Positions 22,179-30,287 are shown, numbered from the stretch's first letter. The stretch: DNA of 33,201 nucleotides from Clostridia bacterium (GCA_017412675.1 JAFPWV010000219.1:1-33201), one strand, 5' to 3'. Made by a program: numbers and translations. Notes: a model not told the origin generated them from the sequence alone.

Positions 22179-23918
22179 TCAGCACTCGTATTCCCAGTGC
22201 AGCAGCATGTACACGCTGGCGGACCAGGTATAGCCGGGCGCGCACAGTCCCGTCCCGCAGAGGGCGTCGAAGTTCTCGTAGTTGCCCTTCGCACGCTCCG
22301 CCGACATCCGGCAGTAGCGCTCGGCGACGGTCCGCGCCAGCCGTTCATAGCCGCCTCGGCGGAGTCCATCGACCAAGAGATACGTCGACGGCGCCCAGAT
22401 CGGCCCTCTCCAGTACCCGTTCGCGCGGTATTTCGGGCTCTCCGGCATCTCGGTCGCGAGGCCGTTGTCCGTGAGGAAATCCCGCTCGAGGACGAGGACG
22501 AGCTTGTCGCGGATGTCCTGCGGCAGAAGCTCGCCGAGCACGAGGGGCATGAGGGACAAGAGACTCGTCGGCTGCTCGTCGCATTCGTGCGAGCCGCTCC
22601 TCTTCGCGACGAAGCGCTCGCCGTTCCAGCTGTGCTCGATCAGCCGCGCGAGCATCGCGTCCGCCTCGGCGTTCCAGGCTGCCGCTTTCCCCTCGAAAGC
22701 GGGATACGGCGCGAGCTTCTCGGCGATCCGCGCGAGCGTTTTCATCTGCAGAACGAGGAACGCGGGCAGATCGGGCGTCTCCATGAAATAGCCCGCGTCG
22801 AACAGGGTGGAGTTGTCCCAGCCGCTGTCGCACCCCTGCGGATAGTCCGGGATGCCGTCGCCGTCCGTGTCGCTCGTCTCCGTCCACCAGCGCGTCCAGC
22901 TCTCGAGCCAGCCGTAGACCTCGGTGAGCGTATCCCGGTCGAACCGGAAGCGATCCATCAGGAGCCCGAAGCACCAGCCGTGGATCGGCGGCTTCGTCGT
23001 GCCCCAGCGGATCTCGAGGTCCGGGTTCCACATGTCGGGGAGCACGCCGCTCCCGTCCTGCAGCCAGAACGGCGCGGAAAACTGGTCCATGGCGATGCGC
23101 CTGGCCGCCTGCGGATCCGTGAGATGCGCCATGGCGAGGGCGTTGAAGCAGTGGTCCCAGCTCCACGTCGAGCTCATGCCCTTCTTTGACATGAGCATGG
23201 TGTCGTATCGGTAGATCCCCTCGGCCCGCACGAAGCTCGACCAGAGGTTGTACCAGGTGACGACGGGGAAATCCCCCGCGCCTCCCGTCTCCTCCGGGAG
23301 CCGGCCGAGGAAGTCCTCCCACTCCGCCCGGACCGCGGCGATCTCGTCCCCGGGCTGAATCGGCAGGACGGGTCCCTTCGGCGCGGCGTGACGAACGGTC
23401 AGGGAGAGCAGGATCTGCCCGTCCACGCACCGGACGGCGAGGCGGGTCTTTGCGTCGCGCAGGTTCCCGGCCTCGCTCTTGTACTGCGGTCCGCTGAGGT
23501 CTGCCCTGCCCTTCGCGACGGCAAAGGAGGTGTAGAGGCTCATGGTGCCCGAGATCATGCGGAAGGTCCCCGCCCCCGTCTCCGTGCCGTAGCCCCAATG
23601 GCGCAGCCTCAGGCAGAGATCCAGCCCGCGGCTCTCGATGCCGAGCGTGTCGTCGTCGCGGAGCCAGAGGACGGCGGACCCGTGCTGGTTCTCCACCGTC
23701 AGAGCCTCCGGCGCGGCGGTGCAGGTGAAGTCCTCCCCATCGCCCGCTCCGAAGGTCAATTCCATGAGGGGGCCTTCTTCAAATCTTCTGCGCACGGAGT
23801 GGATCACCAGCTTCTTCGCCGGGCCCTCCCCGTCTTTTCCTTCGTCCCGCGTCACGGACAGGTACGCGCCGTACCGGCTGAACGGGATGTGGGTGATGTC
23901 GATCCGGACAGGTTTCAT
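22179..23918 (-). CDS. GH63-like glucosidase (MGH1-type alpha/alpha barrel)
   Basis: A 579-residue inverting glycoside hydrolase of clan GH-G type (GH63/trehalase-like). An N-terminal beta-sandwich (~1-190) precedes an (alpha/alpha)6 barrel with STWSWDHCFNALAMAHL (250-266), DGDGIPDYPQGCDSGWDNS (352-370, Asp368 as likely general acid) and YENFDALCG (Glu548 as likely base), plus the conserved YWRGPIW. Relatives hydrolyse alpha-glucosides such as mannosylglycerate, kojibiose-like sugars or glucosylglycerate; this one cannot be assigned. No signal peptide is seen. The frame extends to 23978, but the Met at 23918 has GGGAGG and fits homologues. A TATAAT -10 lies at 23983-23978 on this strand with a weak -35. 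Confidence 0.87.
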   Translation of the reverse strand: MKPVRIDITHIPFSRYGAYLSVTRDEGKDGEGPAKKLVIHSVRRRFEEGPLMELTFGAGDGEDFTCTAAPEALTVENQHGSAVLWLRDDDTLGIESRGLDLCLRLRHWGYGTETGAGTFRMISGTMSLYTSFAVAKGRADLSGPQYKSEAGNLRDAKTRLAVRCVDGQILLSLTVRHAAPKGPVLPIQPGDEIAAVRAEWEDFLGRLPEETGGAGDFPVVTWYNLWSSFVRAEGIYRYDTMLMSKKGMSSTWSWDHCFNALAMAHLTDPQAARRIAMDQFSAPFWLQDGSGVLPDMWNPDLEIRWGTTKPPIHGWCFGLLMDRFRFDRDTLTEVYGWLESWTRWWTETSDTDGDGIPDYPQGCDSGWDNSTLFDAGYFMETPDLPAFLVLQMKTLARIAEKLAPYPAFEGKAAAWNAEADAMLARLIEHSWNGERFVAKRSGSHECDEQPTSLLSLMPLVLGELLPQDIRDKLVLVLERDFLTDNGLATEMPESPKYRANGYWRGPIWAPSTYLLVDGLRRGGYERLARTVAERYCRMSAERAKGNYENFDALCGTGLCAPGYTWSASVYMLLHWEYEC

Positions 23919-24045
23919 GCTTTTCCTCCCTCGCTCTCTTTCGCTGATTCCGATGCAGGTCTCCCCTGCCGCCTTCATTATACATCATTTTTCCGCGTTT
24001 GGACAGCGGGTTTTCGTTTTTTCCCGAAAAAAACCGGGAAGACGG

Positions 24046-24169
24046 TTGCGCATCTTCCGCGGTTTTGATACAATGGACGGGGGCCCGCGCCGGTTTTCTC
24101 CTGTGACACGATCCGTGTCGGCGGCGTGACGGAACGGTTCTTGACCGGGACGGGATCCCATGCTATCCT
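24046..24169 (+). promoter_or_regulatory. Two candidate promoters and a palindrome before the PAP2/XRE operon
   Basis: Distal: TTGCGC (24046-24051), 17 bp, TACAAT (24069-24074). Proximal: TTGACC (24141-24146), 17 bp, TATCCT (24164-24169). Between them lies the inverted repeat GACACG-ATC-CGTGTC (24105-24119), a possible operator for the XRE regulator encoded in the operon. The intergenic stretch 23919-24202 holds no gene; it also contains a TTCCCG/CGGGAA hairpin near 24020-24040. Confidence 0.5.
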
Positions 24170-24202
24170 GATTTCGGCTGAAAACCGAAAGGATGTGAAA
24201 AC

Positions 24203-24898
24203 ATGAACGAAATGAAAAACACGGAAAAGAACGGCAGAAAGCTCCTCACGGCGGGCATCGTCCTCCTCGCGCTGTTCGCCGCCTGGACCGCCGTGATCCT
24301 GACCGTCGACGTCAGACCCGTCGGCGCGGCGGGCACCCGCATCGGACTGGCCGCCCTGAACACGCGCTTCCACGAGCTGATCGGCGTTCACGAGCGCTTC
24401 TATACGCTGACGGACTGGCTCGGACTGGTCCCGATCCTCGTCTGCATGATCTTCTTTGTCATCGGACTCGCGCAGCTGATCGGACGCAGGCGCTTCTTCC
24501 TGGTCGACTGCGATCTGTGGATCCTTGGCGTCTATTATCTTTTGGTCATCGCCGCGTATCTGATCTTCGAGCGGCTCCCGATCAACTATCGGCCAATCCT
24601 GATCGAGGGCAGGCTCGAGACCTCCTATCCGTCGTCCACGACGCTGCTCGTGCTCAGCGTGATGCCGACGCTCTGCTTCGAGGCGCACCGCAGGCTCCCA
24701 TCCCCCGCGCTCCGCGGCCTCATCGACCTCTTCTCCGCCGGGTTCTCCCTGTTCATGGTGATCGGGCGGACCGTATCGGGCGTTCATTGGCTCTCGGATA
24801 TCATCGGTTCCGTATTTCTCAGCGCGGGGCTGTTTCTGCTGTATCGCGGATGCGTGACCTTCGCGGACGGGAAAACCAAGCGAAAGGAGCGATCATGA
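24203..24898 (+). CDS. PAP2-family membrane phosphatase
   Basis: A 231-residue integral membrane protein with six helices and the three PAP2 signature regions: NYRPILIEGRLE (C1, reduced), SYPSSTTLL (C2, PSGH-like with Ser-Thr in place of Gly-His), and GRTVSGVHWLSDIIGS (C3, with conserved Arg, His and Asp). The enzyme would dephosphorylate lipid phosphates such as undecaprenyl diphosphate or phosphatidate on the outer face of the membrane. The altered C2 motif makes activity less certain. The stop overlaps the XRE gene start by 4 nt, so the two are coupled. It is preceded by two candidate promoters. Confidence 0.88.
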   Translation: MNEMKNTEKNGRKLLTAGIVLLALFAAWTAVILTVDVRPVGAAGTRIGLAALNTRFHELIGVHERFYTLTDWLGLVPILVCMIFFVIGLAQLIGRRRFFLVDCDLWILGVYYLLVIAAYLIFERLPINYRPILIEGRLETSYPSSTTLLVLSVMPTLCFEAHRRLPSPALRGLIDLFSAGFSLFMVIGRTVSGVHWLSDIIGSVFLSAGLFLLYRGCVTFADGKTKRKERS

Positions 24899-25515
24899 TG
24901 GAATTTCACGAAAAGCTGCAGGAACTTCGGAAAAATCGCGGACTGACGCAGGAAGAGCTCGCGGCGGCGCTGTATGTTTCCCGGACGGCGATCTCCAAAT
25001 GGGAATCCGGGCGGGGATACCCGAGCATCGATTCCCTGAAGGAGCTCTCGCGCTTCTTTTCGGTGTCGATCGACGATCTTCTGTCCTCGGAAGAGCTTCT
25101 CGTTGCCGCCAGGGAGGATGGCGAAGCCCGGCAGCGGACGCTCTTCGACCTCTTCTTCGGCGCCGCGGATCTGGGGGCCGTCGCGCTCATCCTTCTCCCG
25201 CTCTACCCCGAGCCGATGGGCAGCTTCATCGCGTCGGTCGACCTCTGCTCCGTCACGGGGATGCCGTTTTGGCTCCGCCTTGTCCATTGGCTCCTCGCCG
25301 CCGCGCTGATCGGGATCGGGGCGGTCAAGGTGATCCTCAACCGGAGGCAGATCGAGAAGGGGCGCGGTGCCCTGACGCAGGTCTCGCTGATCCTCAGCAT
25401 CGCGGCGGTTTTGTTCCTGATCCTCGCGCGGGAACCGTACGCGGCTGCCGTCGTCTTTCTCCTGCTGATTGGAAAGGGGGCTCTGGTCTGGAGCGAAGGG
25501 AGGAGTGAGAGGTAA
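24895..25515 (+). CDS. XRE-type helix-turn-helix regulator with C-terminal membrane helices
   Basis: A 206-residue protein. A Cro/C1-type HTH (residues ~7-62) has LTQEELAAALYVSRTAISKWESGRGYPS, the classic sequence of clostridial membrane-tethered XRE regulators. Four predicted helices follow in the C-terminal half (about 80-97, 123-143, 155-172 and 178-193). Such proteins sense membrane or envelope state, but the signal is unknown. ATG overlaps the PAP2 stop (ATGA), with AAAGGAGC upstream. The last five codons lie inside the left arm of a long inverted repeat, so the C-terminal end may have been set by insertion of that element. Confidence 0.88.
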   Translation: MMEFHEKLQELRKNRGLTQEELAAALYVSRTAISKWESGRGYPSIDSLKELSRFFSVSIDDLLSSEELLVAAREDGEARQRTLFDLFFGAADLGAVALILLPLYPEPMGSFIASVDLCSVTGMPFWLRLVHWLLAAALIGIGAVKVILNRRQIEKGRGALTQVSLILSIAAVLFLILAREPYAAAVVFLLLIGKGALVWSEGRSER

Positions 25516-25606
25516 GGAATGCAAGCGAATTCAGAATGCAGAATGGAAACAGCCTTCATTCTGCATTCTTAATTCTTAATTCTGAATTCCTCTCCTCACT
25601 CCTCCC
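25498..25606. repeat. Nested inverted repeat, MITE-like, between convergent genes
   Basis: Three nested pairs of arms: outer GGGAGGAGTGAG (25498-25509) with CTCACTCCTCCC (25595-25606), middle GAATTCAGAAT (25527-25537) with ATTCTGAATTC (25579-25589), inner GCAGAATG (25538-25545) with CATTCTGC (25557-25564). All match perfectly. A bulge on the right has two tandem ATTCTTA units (25565-25578). The AT-rich interior contrasts with the GC-rich surroundings. It could fold into a long hairpin acting as a bidirectional terminator, or be a miniature mobile element. Confidence 0.7.
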
Positions 25607-25615
25607 GCCTATCCC

Positions 25616-26572
25616 TCACTCTATCCCCACCCGCGCGAAGGCGACGGTTTTGCGGTTCCATGTGAAGGTGACGAGGAGCTCCCCCTGCGCGAAGATCACG
25701 GCGGGATAGGAGTATTCCCCCTCGCCCCGCGCCAGGTCCAGCTCGCGCTTCCAGCTCCGCCCGCCGTCCGATGAGACGAGGAGGGAGAGCGGGGTCCTCG
25801 CGCCCCAGTCCCGTCCGACGGGATTGCAGACGAGCGCCAGCCGACCGTCCGGGAGCGCCGCGCAGTCGATCCCGCTGTTGTTGTTCGCCAGCGCCGTCTT
25901 CGTCACCGCAGACCACGTCCGGCCGTCCGGGGAGTCCGCACGGCAGATGACGCCCGCGTTCGAGCGCAGAAAGGCGTGCACGCCGTCCCCGTCCTCCCAG
26001 AGCGTCGGCTGGATGAGGCGGAGGGGCTCCGTCACCTCGAGATACGGCGTCCGCTCCCACGTTTTCCCGCCGTCCGGGGAGAGGTCGAAGAACGCGCGCC
26101 AGATCTTCCCGTCCTCGCTCTCGTGTGACGCGCCGGCGATGAGCGTGCCGTTTCCGAGCCGGATCGGCTTGTCCTTTACGGGGCCGCGTCCGCCGCTTTC
26201 ATCCCCGGGTACGAGCTCTTCCTCCGCCCCGAAGGTGCATCCTCCGTCCGAGGAGCGCCGCGCGAAGGTCTTCCAGTGGGCGATCTTGTGTCCGCGCTTG
26301 AAGAAGAGCGTCACAGCCTCCCCGTCGCGGTACAGCACCGGGTTCCAGCACGCCTCCTCGGTCGTCCGGGACATCTGCACGGGGGTCCCCCACCGGCCGT
26401 CCGGCTCCCGCACCGCCGCATAGATCTCGACGTCGTCCGCCGATTCGTGATGACCGCCGAACCACGCCGCCATGATCCGGCCGTCGGGCAGCGTACACAA
26501 GGTCGACGCATGGCAGGAGGGCGTCGGTCCCTCTCCCACCGGGTAAAGCAGCGTGATTTCACAGAGTTTCAT
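25616..26572 (-). CDS. BNR-repeat sialidase-superfamily protein (exo-sialidase-like)
   Basis: A 318-residue cytosolic six-bladed propeller of the BNR/Asp-box type. Asp-box motifs are SSDGGCTF, SPDGGKTW, SPDGRTW and SSDGGRSW. The N-terminal LPDGRIMAAWFGGHHE and later CWNPVLYRDGEAVTLFFKRG are typical of the PF13088-type sialidase family, which includes neuraminidases and many untested hydrolases or lyases. No signal peptide is seen, so an intracellular sugar substrate is likely. The start at 26572 lies 2 nt after the stop of the upstream GTPase-nuclease gene, so the two are translationally coupled, although no functional link is known. Substrate cannot be stated. Confidence 0.82.
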   Translation of the reverse strand: MKLCEITLLYPVGEGPTPSCHASTLCTLPDGRIMAAWFGGHHESADDVEIYAAVREPDGRWGTPVQMSRTTEEACWNPVLYRDGEAVTLFFKRGHKIAHWKTFARRSSDGGCTFGAEEELVPGDESGGRGPVKDKPIRLGNGTLIAGASHESEDGKIWRAFFDLSPDGGKTWERTPYLEVTEPLRLIQPTLWEDGDGVHAFLRSNAGVICRADSPDGRTWSAVTKTALANNNSGIDCAALPDGRLALVCNPVGRDWGARTPLSLLVSSDGGRSWKRELDLARGEGEYSYPAVIFAQGELLVTFTWNRKTVAFARVGIE

Positions 26573-26574
26573 GA

Positions 26575-29205
26575 TCAATTCTCCCCCTGTCCGCCCTCGC
26601 CGGGCTTTTTCGCCTGTTTCCGGTTCTCTTCCCGGAGCTTTTTGAGGAACGCCTCGATCTCGTCGTCCACCGCAAGGATCTCGTCGCGGAACTCCCTGGC
26701 GGACAGCCGCAGCACGCCGGAGCGCACCGCCTGCAGCTGGATCAGGCTGTCGGAAGTCACCACGCGGACGTTCTGATCCGCGCCAATCTCGTGGACGAGC
26801 TTCTCGATGTAGGTGTCGCCGAGCTCGCCCTCCTTCGTGAAGACGACGTGCAGCCCGTCCCGGTCCTCCTTGCGCTCCGCGTCGCCTTTCACGTTGTACG
26901 CGTCGAAGACGACGATCATCTCGCGCCGGGTGAACGCCTGATAGTTCGCCAGGATGTCGCACAGGTCCCGTCTGGCGGTCGCGAGGTCCGATTCGGCCAC
27001 GGCTGCCAGCTCGTCCCACGCGAAGATGACGTTGTACCCGTCGACGATGTAGAGCGATTTTTTGTATTTCGGGTGCTTCACGTCCGGGGCGAAGGGCTGT
27101 TCCTTCTTCGGCGTCCCGTAGACCCGCCGCCGGATCGGCCCGAACTCCCGCTCCATGATCGCCTCGAGCTCCTTTTCGTCGAGGTTGAGGTTTTTCCGGA
27201 TCACCCGGCCCGCGCGCTCGTTGATCTCGGCCTCCTCGATCGGGGTGGCTGGCTCTTTGTTGAGTTCCAGCCCCTCGAGGTGCATGTACTGCGGCACCCA
27301 CGCCCACGGGACGACGATGCCCGCGCCGTGCGAGCAGAAAACGGAGTTCGGCGTGTTCGCGACGTCCGCCTCGGGATCGTACGCCGTCTCCCGGATGACC
27401 TCCTCCGCGTTGTGACAGGGCGCGTAGCCGTCCGTGCGGCAGGTGAAGCGGCCTCTGCCGTGGGTATAAGCCGCCACCTCGCGGGCGTAATCCCCGATCG
27501 TGGAGACGGGCGCGCGCCCTTCGAGGATCGAGGTGCCGGGCGTCGCCTCATGCTCCGAAAAGGTCCCCGCGCGGGCGAGGATATCGGCGATGGCGCGGCC
27601 CACGCACTCCCCGGGCACCTCCAGCCGGAAGGCGTAGACCGGTTCGAGCAGCACGCATTCCCCGCGCATGGCGGAGAACATCAGCCCCTCCCGCACCGCG
27701 CGGTACGTCGCCTCCCGGAAATCCCCGCCGACCGTGTGCTTCAGGTGCGCGCGGCCCGATACGAGCGTGATCTTCATGTCAGTGATCGGGCTGCCCGTCA
27801 GCGTGCCGAGATGCTGCTTCTCTTCGAGGTGCGTCAGGATCAACCGCTGCCAGTTGCGCTCGAGGAAGTTCTCGGAGCACATCGTGTCAAATCGAAGCCA
27901 CGATCCGGGGGGAAGCGGCTCCATCAGGAGGTGGACCTCCGCGTAATGCCGCAGCGGCTCGAAGTGCCCGACTCCCTCGACGGGCGCGGTGATCGTCTCC
28001 TTATACAGGATCCGGCCGTCCTCGAAGGTGACGGCGACCCCGAAGCGCTCGGCGATGAGGCGCGTGAGGACCTCCGTCTGCACCTCGCCCATCAGCTGCG
28101 CGTGGATCTCGCCGTACCGCTCGTTCCAGACGATGTGAAGGAGCGGCTCCTCCTCTTCGAGCTCGCGGAATTTCGGCAGGAGCAGCTTCGGATCGGCGTC
28201 CGCGGGCAGGGCGATGCGGTAATGGAGCACCGGCTCGAGGAGGGGCGCGGAGGAGGCAGCCTCAAATCCGAGTCCCTGACCGCTGACGGTCGCCGAGAGA
28301 CCCGTCGCCGCACAGACCTCCCCGGCCCGCACGACCTCGCGGGTCTCGTACTTCGCGCCGGAGTAGATCCTCAGGCCGGTGATCTTCTCTTCGATCACAT
28401 CCTCCTGCCCGGGCGCCGTGTACGTCACCGTCTGCCGGTTTGCAAGCGCGCCGCCCGTGACCTTGAGGAAGGTCAGCCGTCCGCCTCCCGGATCGTGGCC
28501 GATCTTGTAGACGCGCGCGCCGAACGCCTCCCCGTAAACCGGCTGCTCGGTGAGGTCGGCGAGGGCTTCGAGGAATTCCCGCACCCCGTCGAGGCGCAGG
28601 CCGCTCCCGAAATACACGGGAAAGAGCGCCCTCTCCCGGATCATGCGCCGGACGGTCTCCCGCGGCACCTCTCCGGTCTCCATGTAGCCGTCGAGCGCCT
28701 CCTCGTCGCAGAGGGCGAGCTTTTCCGCGGGATCCCGGACCATGTCGACGGCGGAGGAGGTGAGGTGCTCCCCGATATCCGAAAGCACCGCCGCACGGTC
28801 CGCCCCGGCGAGGTCCATCTTCGTGACGAAGACGAAGGTCGGGACATGGTACCGCTCGAGCAGATGCCAGAGGGTCTCCGTATGCGCCTGCACGCCCTCC
28901 GATCCACTCACGACGAGGACGGCATAGTCGAGCACGGAGAGGACCCGCTCGGCCTCGGCGGAGAAATCGACGTGACCCGGCGTGTCGAGCAGGGTGACGG
29001 AAAGCGCGGGGGTCTCGAACACGGCCTGCTTCGAGAAGATCGTGATCCCGCGCTCGCGTTCGAGCTCATGCGTGTCGAGATAGGTGTTCCGCCAGTCGAC
29101 GCGTCCGGGCTTCTTGATCTTTCCGGCAGTATAGAGAAGGGCTTCGGCGAGCGTGGTCTTTCCCGCGTCCACATGCGCCAGAATCCCGAGGATGATCGTT
29201 TTCAT
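26575..29205 (-). CDS. EF-G/TetM-like translational GTPase fused to a YacP/Rae1-type NYN nuclease
   Basis: An 876-residue fusion. Residues 1-~640 are an elongation-factor-G-like GTPase close to ribosomal protection proteins: G1 AHVDAGKTT (10-18), ERERGITI (switch I), LLDTPGHVDF (G3), VTKMD (G4), then domains II-V. The domain IV region reads RAHLKHTVGGDFREATYRA rather than the TetM-type YSPVSTPADFR loop, so tetracycline resistance should not be assumed. A linker (~640-712) has NTPNSVFCSHGAGIVVPW. The C-terminal domain (~713-855) is NYN/YacP-like: YIVDGYNVIFAW (Asp722), VVFDAYNV (Asp768), GELGDTYIEKL (Asp797), VVTSD (Asp819), RLSAREF. Bacillus Rae1/YacP cleaves mRNA in the ribosomal A site. The start has AAGGAGG. 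The frame is open a further 371 codons upstream, but those look like shadow sequence. Confidence 0.9.
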   Translation of the reverse strand: MKTIILGILAHVDAGKTTLAEALLYTAGKIKKPGRVDWRNTYLDTHELERERGITIFSKQAVFETPALSVTLLDTPGHVDFSAEAERVLSVLDYAVLVVSGSEGVQAHTETLWHLLERYHVPTFVFVTKMDLAGADRAAVLSDIGEHLTSSAVDMVRDPAEKLALCDEEALDGYMETGEVPRETVRRMIRERALFPVYFGSGLRLDGVREFLEALADLTEQPVYGEAFGARVYKIGHDPGGGRLTFLKVTGGALANRQTVTYTAPGQEDVIEEKITGLRIYSGAKYETREVVRAGEVCAATGLSATVSGQGLGFEAASSAPLLEPVLHYRIALPADADPKLLLPKFRELEEEEPLLHIVWNERYGEIHAQLMGEVQTEVLTRLIAERFGVAVTFEDGRILYKETITAPVEGVGHFEPLRHYAEVHLLMEPLPPGSWLRFDTMCSENFLERNWQRLILTHLEEKQHLGTLTGSPITDMKITLVSGRAHLKHTVGGDFREATYRAVREGLMFSAMRGECVLLEPVYAFRLEVPGECVGRAIADILARAGTFSEHEATPGTSILEGRAPVSTIGDYAREVAAYTHGRGRFTCRTDGYAPCHNAEEVIRETAYDPEADVANTPNSVFCSHGAGIVVPWAWVPQYMHLEGLELNKEPATPIEEAEINERAGRVIRKNLNLDEKELEAIMEREFGPIRRRVYGTPKKEQPFAPDVKHPKYKKSLYIVDGYNVIFAWDELAAVAESDLATARRDLCDILANYQAFTRREMIVVFDAYNVKGDAERKEDRDGLHVVFTKEGELGDTYIEKLVHEIGADQNVRVVTSDSLIQLQAVRSGVLRLSAREFRDEILAVDDEIEAFLKKLREENRKQAKKPGEGGQGEN

Positions 29206-29321
29206 GCGCTCCTCCTTCCGGGGGATGATACTGTATGATAGCACATTTTCCCGGCGGATTCCAGCAGATTTTGTAAATGCGCATCTCGGGGGCCTCCCGA
29301 TGCAGCTCGCCGCCCGGCCTC

Positions 29322-29351
29322 TTGCCATTTCCGGGGGGGATATGGTATGAT
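29322..29351 (+). promoter_or_regulatory. Promoter of the LytTR/DUF3021 operon
   Basis: TTGCCA (29322-29327), 18-bp spacer, TATGAT (29346-29351). The divergent GTPase gene has a candidate -10 TATCAT at 29240-29235 (minus) with a weak -35. An imperfect inverted repeat, GCATC...GGG with CCC...GATGC (29281-29303), lies between the two. Confidence 0.65.
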
Positions 29352-29382
29352 AGAGACAAATCCGAGAAAAGGAGGCTGCGCC

Positions 29383-29820
29383 GTGAACATCACCGTCCGG
29401 GAGGACCCGTTGCGCAGCGAGGCGGAGATTTGCGTGACCGGTCCCCGCGAAGCCATCGAGGAGATCCTTGCCGCGCTCGCCCTCGTCGGAGAGACTGTCG
29501 CCGGACGCGCGGGGGAGGAGATCGCCGCCGTGCCGCTCTCGTCCGTGTATTATTTCGAGACCGTGGACGATCGTCTGTTCTTCTATACCGCGCGCGAGAC
29601 CTACGAATGCCCGGCGCGCCTCAAGGCGATCGAGGAGCGGCTCATGTCGGCCTCCCTGCCCTTCGCACGCATCTCGAAGACCGCGATCGTCAATCTGCGC
29701 CGCATGAAGAGCATCCGTCCAGAGAAGAACAGCCGCCTCGTCGCGACGCTCGTGAACGGCGAGCACCTCGTCGTCAACCGGCAGTATGTGAAATCCATCA
29801 AAGAGAAACTGGGGGTGTGA
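29383..29820 (+). CDS. LytTR-domain DNA-binding regulator
   Basis: A 145-residue transcription regulator with a LytTR domain at ~45-143. Visible elements are VPLSSVYYFETVDDRLFFYT, LKAIEERLMSASLPFARISK and VNLRRMKSIRPEKNSR, ending in VVNRQYVKSIKEKLGV. It has a short N-terminal part and no receiver domain, as in the stand-alone LytTR proteins that pair with DUF3021 membrane partners. The start is GTG behind AAGGAGG; an ATG at 29347 lies inside the -10. It is followed 4 nt later by the DUF3021 gene. Such pairs are usually autoregulatory; the signal is unknown. Confidence 0.9.
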   Translation: MNITVREDPLRSEAEICVTGPREAIEEILAALALVGETVAGRAGEEIAAVPLSSVYYFETVDDRLFFYTARETYECPARLKAIEERLMSASLPFARISKTAIVNLRRMKSIRPEKNSRLVATLVNGEHLVVNRQYVKSIKEKLGV

Positions 29821-29824
29821 CGCA

Positions 29825-30223
29825 ATGAAAACCTTCCTCCAAACCGCAAAGCTCCTCCTGATCGGCTGGGGACTGGCTGCCGCCGCCGTCGTCCTCGCTT
29901 CGTTCGTCAGCCCGGAAAGAGCGGATATGCAGCTTCTGCGCGTCGTGCTTCTCGAGGTCACGCTCGTGACGGTGCCCGCGTATCTGGTGTTTCGCTCGCC
30001 AACGGGGAGTCTCCTGACCCGCCGGATCGTCGTCACGGCATGTGCCGCCGTCATTGCGGCCGCCGTGCCCGTCCTCTGCGGAATGCGGCCCTTCACCTGG
30101 ACCTTCTGCGCGTGGACGGCGGGCGGCATCGTCGGGGCCTCGGCCCTCGCCTTTGGCATCGCCGACCGGATCGAAGCGCATGTCCTCGCGAGGATCAACG
30201 AAAAGCTCAGGCAAAACGAATGA
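29825..30223 (+). CDS. DUF3021 family membrane protein
   Basis: A 132-residue protein with four predicted helices (about 9-28, 38-57, 67-86, 92-112) and a charged C-terminal helix (EAHVLARINEKLRQNE). The size, topology and position right after a LytTR gene match DUF3021, whose members restrain or modulate the partner regulator from the membrane. It begins 4 nt after the LytTR stop, and the upstream GGGGGTGTG region supplies a ribosome site. No enzyme motif is present. Confidence 0.85.
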   Translation: MKTFLQTAKLLLIGWGLAAAAVVLASFVSPERADMQLLRVVLLEVTLVTVPAYLVFRSPTGSLLTRRIVVTACAAVIAAAVPVLCGMRPFTWTFCAWTAGGIVGASALAFGIADRIEAHVLARINEKLRQNE

Positions 30224-30233
30224 TCCGATTTCA

Positions 30234-30270
30234 TAAAAAACCGCCCTGTTCGTGCAGGACGGTCTTTCTG
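30234..30270. terminator. Bidirectional terminator between the DUF3021 gene and prmA
   Basis: ACCG plus CCTG (30240-30248) pair with CAGG plus CGGT (30255-30263), with one mismatch and a TTCGTG loop. The A-run 30235-30240 provides a T-run for the minus-strand dnaK-dnaJ-prmA transcript. On the plus strand the T-stretch is weaker. Confidence 0.75.
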
Positions 30271-30287
30271 TTCCGTTGTTTGACGCT

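Noticed and set aside
25565-25589. Short tandem ATTCTTA units as a CRISPR-like array
   Set aside because: Units are 7 bp without spacers and belong to the inverted-repeat element.
26575-29205. Calling the GTPase a tetracycline resistance gene
   Set aside because: The TetM-type YSPVSTPADFR loop is not present and a nuclease domain is fused; resistance cannot be claimed from sequence.
26791-29238. 815-codon open frame on the plus strand opposite the GTPase-nuclease gene
   Set aside because: It is a codon-bias shadow: composition is Arg/Asp/Val/Leu/Glu-rich with no recognisable domain, and the opposite frame encodes a clear full-length protein.
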